This document shows positions 5,438 to 6,537 of a stretch of 6,537 bases of DNA, piece after piece. The stretch covers positions 1-6,537 of the forward strand of contig JAUXKG010000147.1 in the NCBI GenBank assembly GCA_030624355.1. The letters are read 5' to 3'. This DNA is from Acidobacteriota bacterium. GTDB taxonomy: Bacteria > Acidobacteriota > UBA6911 > RPQK01 > JADFOI01. Under the pieces are notes generated by a model that did not search any database, was not told where the DNA came from, and saw only the letters and a program-made list of their open reading frames with translations. The position numbers and the translations under genes were made by a program. Every line of letters starts with the position of its first letter. The stretch's first letter is position 1.

Positions 5438-6537
5438 TCAATCTTGTTCAGGCCATTCCAACTTCTCCTCGACAGTACCCACCGATTCAAAAACTTCTCC
5501 ACGGACCTCGGATCGGACTCGAGGAAACACATAGCGCAGCATGATGGGTGTGGCCATGGTAGTCACCAGCACCATGATCACCATCACCGAAAAGATCTCC
5601 TGCCCAATTATGCCTCGACTCAGCCCCACACCGGCAATGATCAAACCCACTTCTCCACGACTGACCATTCCGATACCGACACGCAGGGATTCTATACTGT
5701 TGAAACCTGTCAGTCGGGATCCGATGAAACACCCCGCAATCTTGCTGACAATCGCGACCAAAACAATCACGGCTAAGAACAAAAGCTCTGATCCCAACTG
5801 TCGACCATCGGCCTGTAATCCAATGTTCACAAAGAAAACAGGTACAAACAGCGAGTAAGTCAGTGGGTGGACATCCCTATCAATCTCTTCTTTGAACGGT
5901 GTCTGAGCGAATAGAAGCCCGGCCATGTAGGCGCCCGTAATGGCGGCCAGATGAGCAAAGAACTCGGCGGCCCATGCATACAGAAACACCACCACCAGAA
6001 CAAAGGCCAGCTGAACCTGACTGGCCGGCAACTCTCTTATCTTCGCACACCACTTTGCCAAAAACTTTCGGCCCAAAAACCAGAATACGACAAAAAAGGC
6101 GAACATCCGGAAAACGATCAGGAAAATACTGCCCACACCGGCCGTTTCGGCCTGCTGAGCGGCTCCCACAGCTGACAGCGCCGTCACCACACCTAAAACG
6201 ACGATTCCCAAAACATCATCGATAACGGCTGCTCCCAGAATGGTTGTGCCTTCCCGGGAACGCAGCACTCGCAGTTCCATCAGGGTCTGAGCCGAGATGG
6301 AAACCGAGGTGGCTGTGAGAATAGTGCCCACAAAAATGGCTTCCCAATAGACCGGATAGCCGAAATATGTACTGCTGACGGTGCCGCCAACTAGCGGCAG
6401 TGAAATTCCTCCCATAGCGGCCCAAAAAGCGGTCTTGCCGACCTTCTTCATTTCTTGCAGGTCAGTCTCCATGCCCGCCACAAACATCAGGAGAATCACG
6501 CCAATCTGAGCCAGATCCGAAAAGAGCCCTTCCAGAA
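5438..6537 (-). CDS. CPA2-family Na+/H+ antiporter, N-terminus outside the window
   Basis: This is an inner-membrane cation/proton exchanger of the Kef/NapA type (Na_H_Exchanger fold). The open frame runs without a stop to the right edge, giving 365 visible residues. The GTG at 6499 lies inside a transmembrane helix (LAQIGVILLMFVAGMETDL), so it is not the real start; perhaps 60 residues are missing. Visible landmarks, numbered from the window edge, are: the broken-helix motif TILTATSVSIS (71-81); AAVIDDVLGIV (102-112) with the adjacent D106-D107 pair that in NapA-like electrogenic antiporters binds Na+ and protons; a helix with K265 (VSKIAGCFIG), probably the conserved lysine that pairs with an aspartate; and GMVSRGEVGLIIAGVGLS (289-306). 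KefB/KefC have a Gln-Asp pair instead, and no RCK/TrkA-N domain follows the membrane part, so a K+-efflux Kef system is unlikely. The tail is short and acidic (EEKLEWPEQD). Confidence 0.92.
   Translation of the reverse strand, partial: LEGLFSDLAQIGVILLMFVAGMETDLQEMKKVGKTAFWAAMGGISLPLVGGTVSSTYFGYPVYWEAIFVGTILTATSVSISAQTLMELRVLRSREGTTILGAAVIDDVLGIVVLGVVTALSAVGAAQQAETAGVGSIFLIVFRMFAFFVVFWFLGRKFLAKWCAKIRELPASQVQLAFVLVVVFLYAWAAEFFAHLAAITGAYMAGLLFAQTPFKEEIDRDVHPLTYSLFVPVFFVNIGLQADGRQLGSELLFLAVIVLVAIVSKIAGCFIGSRLTGFNSIESLRVGIGMVSRGEVGLIIAGVGLSRGIIGQEIFSVMVIMVLVTTMATPIMLRYVFPRVRSEVRGEVFESVGTVEEKLEWPEQD

Noticed and set aside
5444..6225. Plus-strand open frames opposite the antiporter
   Set aside because: Their His/Thr/Pro-rich translations are mirror artefacts of the hydrophobic transmembrane codons on the minus strand.

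Overview
The window looks like chromosomal DNA from an uncultured Gram-negative bacterium of moderate GC content. The lipobox lipoprotein points to a Gram-negative envelope. The secreted-protein family at 4690-5292, the style of the CCA enzyme and the CACGGATT-type intergenic repeats remind me of Acidobacteriota, Planctomycetota, Verrucomicrobiota and related phyla. That assignment is an impression from recall and could not be tested here.

Layout, left to right. An initiator tRNA-fMet with an encoded CCA end lies at 86-162 on the minus strand, behind a sigma70-like promoter at 168-197. Next, all on the minus strand, come a lipoprotein with an FGE/SUMF1 fold but no catalytic cysteines (247-1107), a class II CCA-adding enzyme or poly(A) polymerase (1242-2573) and a TPR-repeat protein (2593-3714 or 2593-3741). 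The TPR and CCA genes are 19 bp apart and are probably one transcription unit. A divergent plus-strand gene (3762-4520) encodes a membrane-anchored protein of unknown function that vaguely resembles DUF3352. Its stop codon lies inside an array of CACGGATT repeats (4508-4640), which is followed by a short 7-bp tandem repeat (4656-4676). Facing it on the minus strand is a small secreted-protein gene (4690-5292) broken by one in-frame TGA. Beyond a palindrome-rich spacer (5342-5412) is the C-terminal 365 codons of a CPA2-family Na+/H+ antiporter that runs off the right edge.

Functionally this is mostly a housekeeping neighbourhood: translation initiation, tRNA 3'-end maintenance, envelope proteins and ion homeostasis. 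I see no phage, IS, CRISPR, toxin-antitoxin or defence module, and no clear new multi-gene system. The points most worth a second look are the nonsense-interrupted secreted protein, the repeat array that supplies a gene's stop codon and has a 25-bp higher-order period, the cysteine-less FGE-fold lipoprotein, the tRNA promoter placed so close that the transcript may have almost no 5' leader, and the interlocking GATC-centred hairpins before the broken gene.
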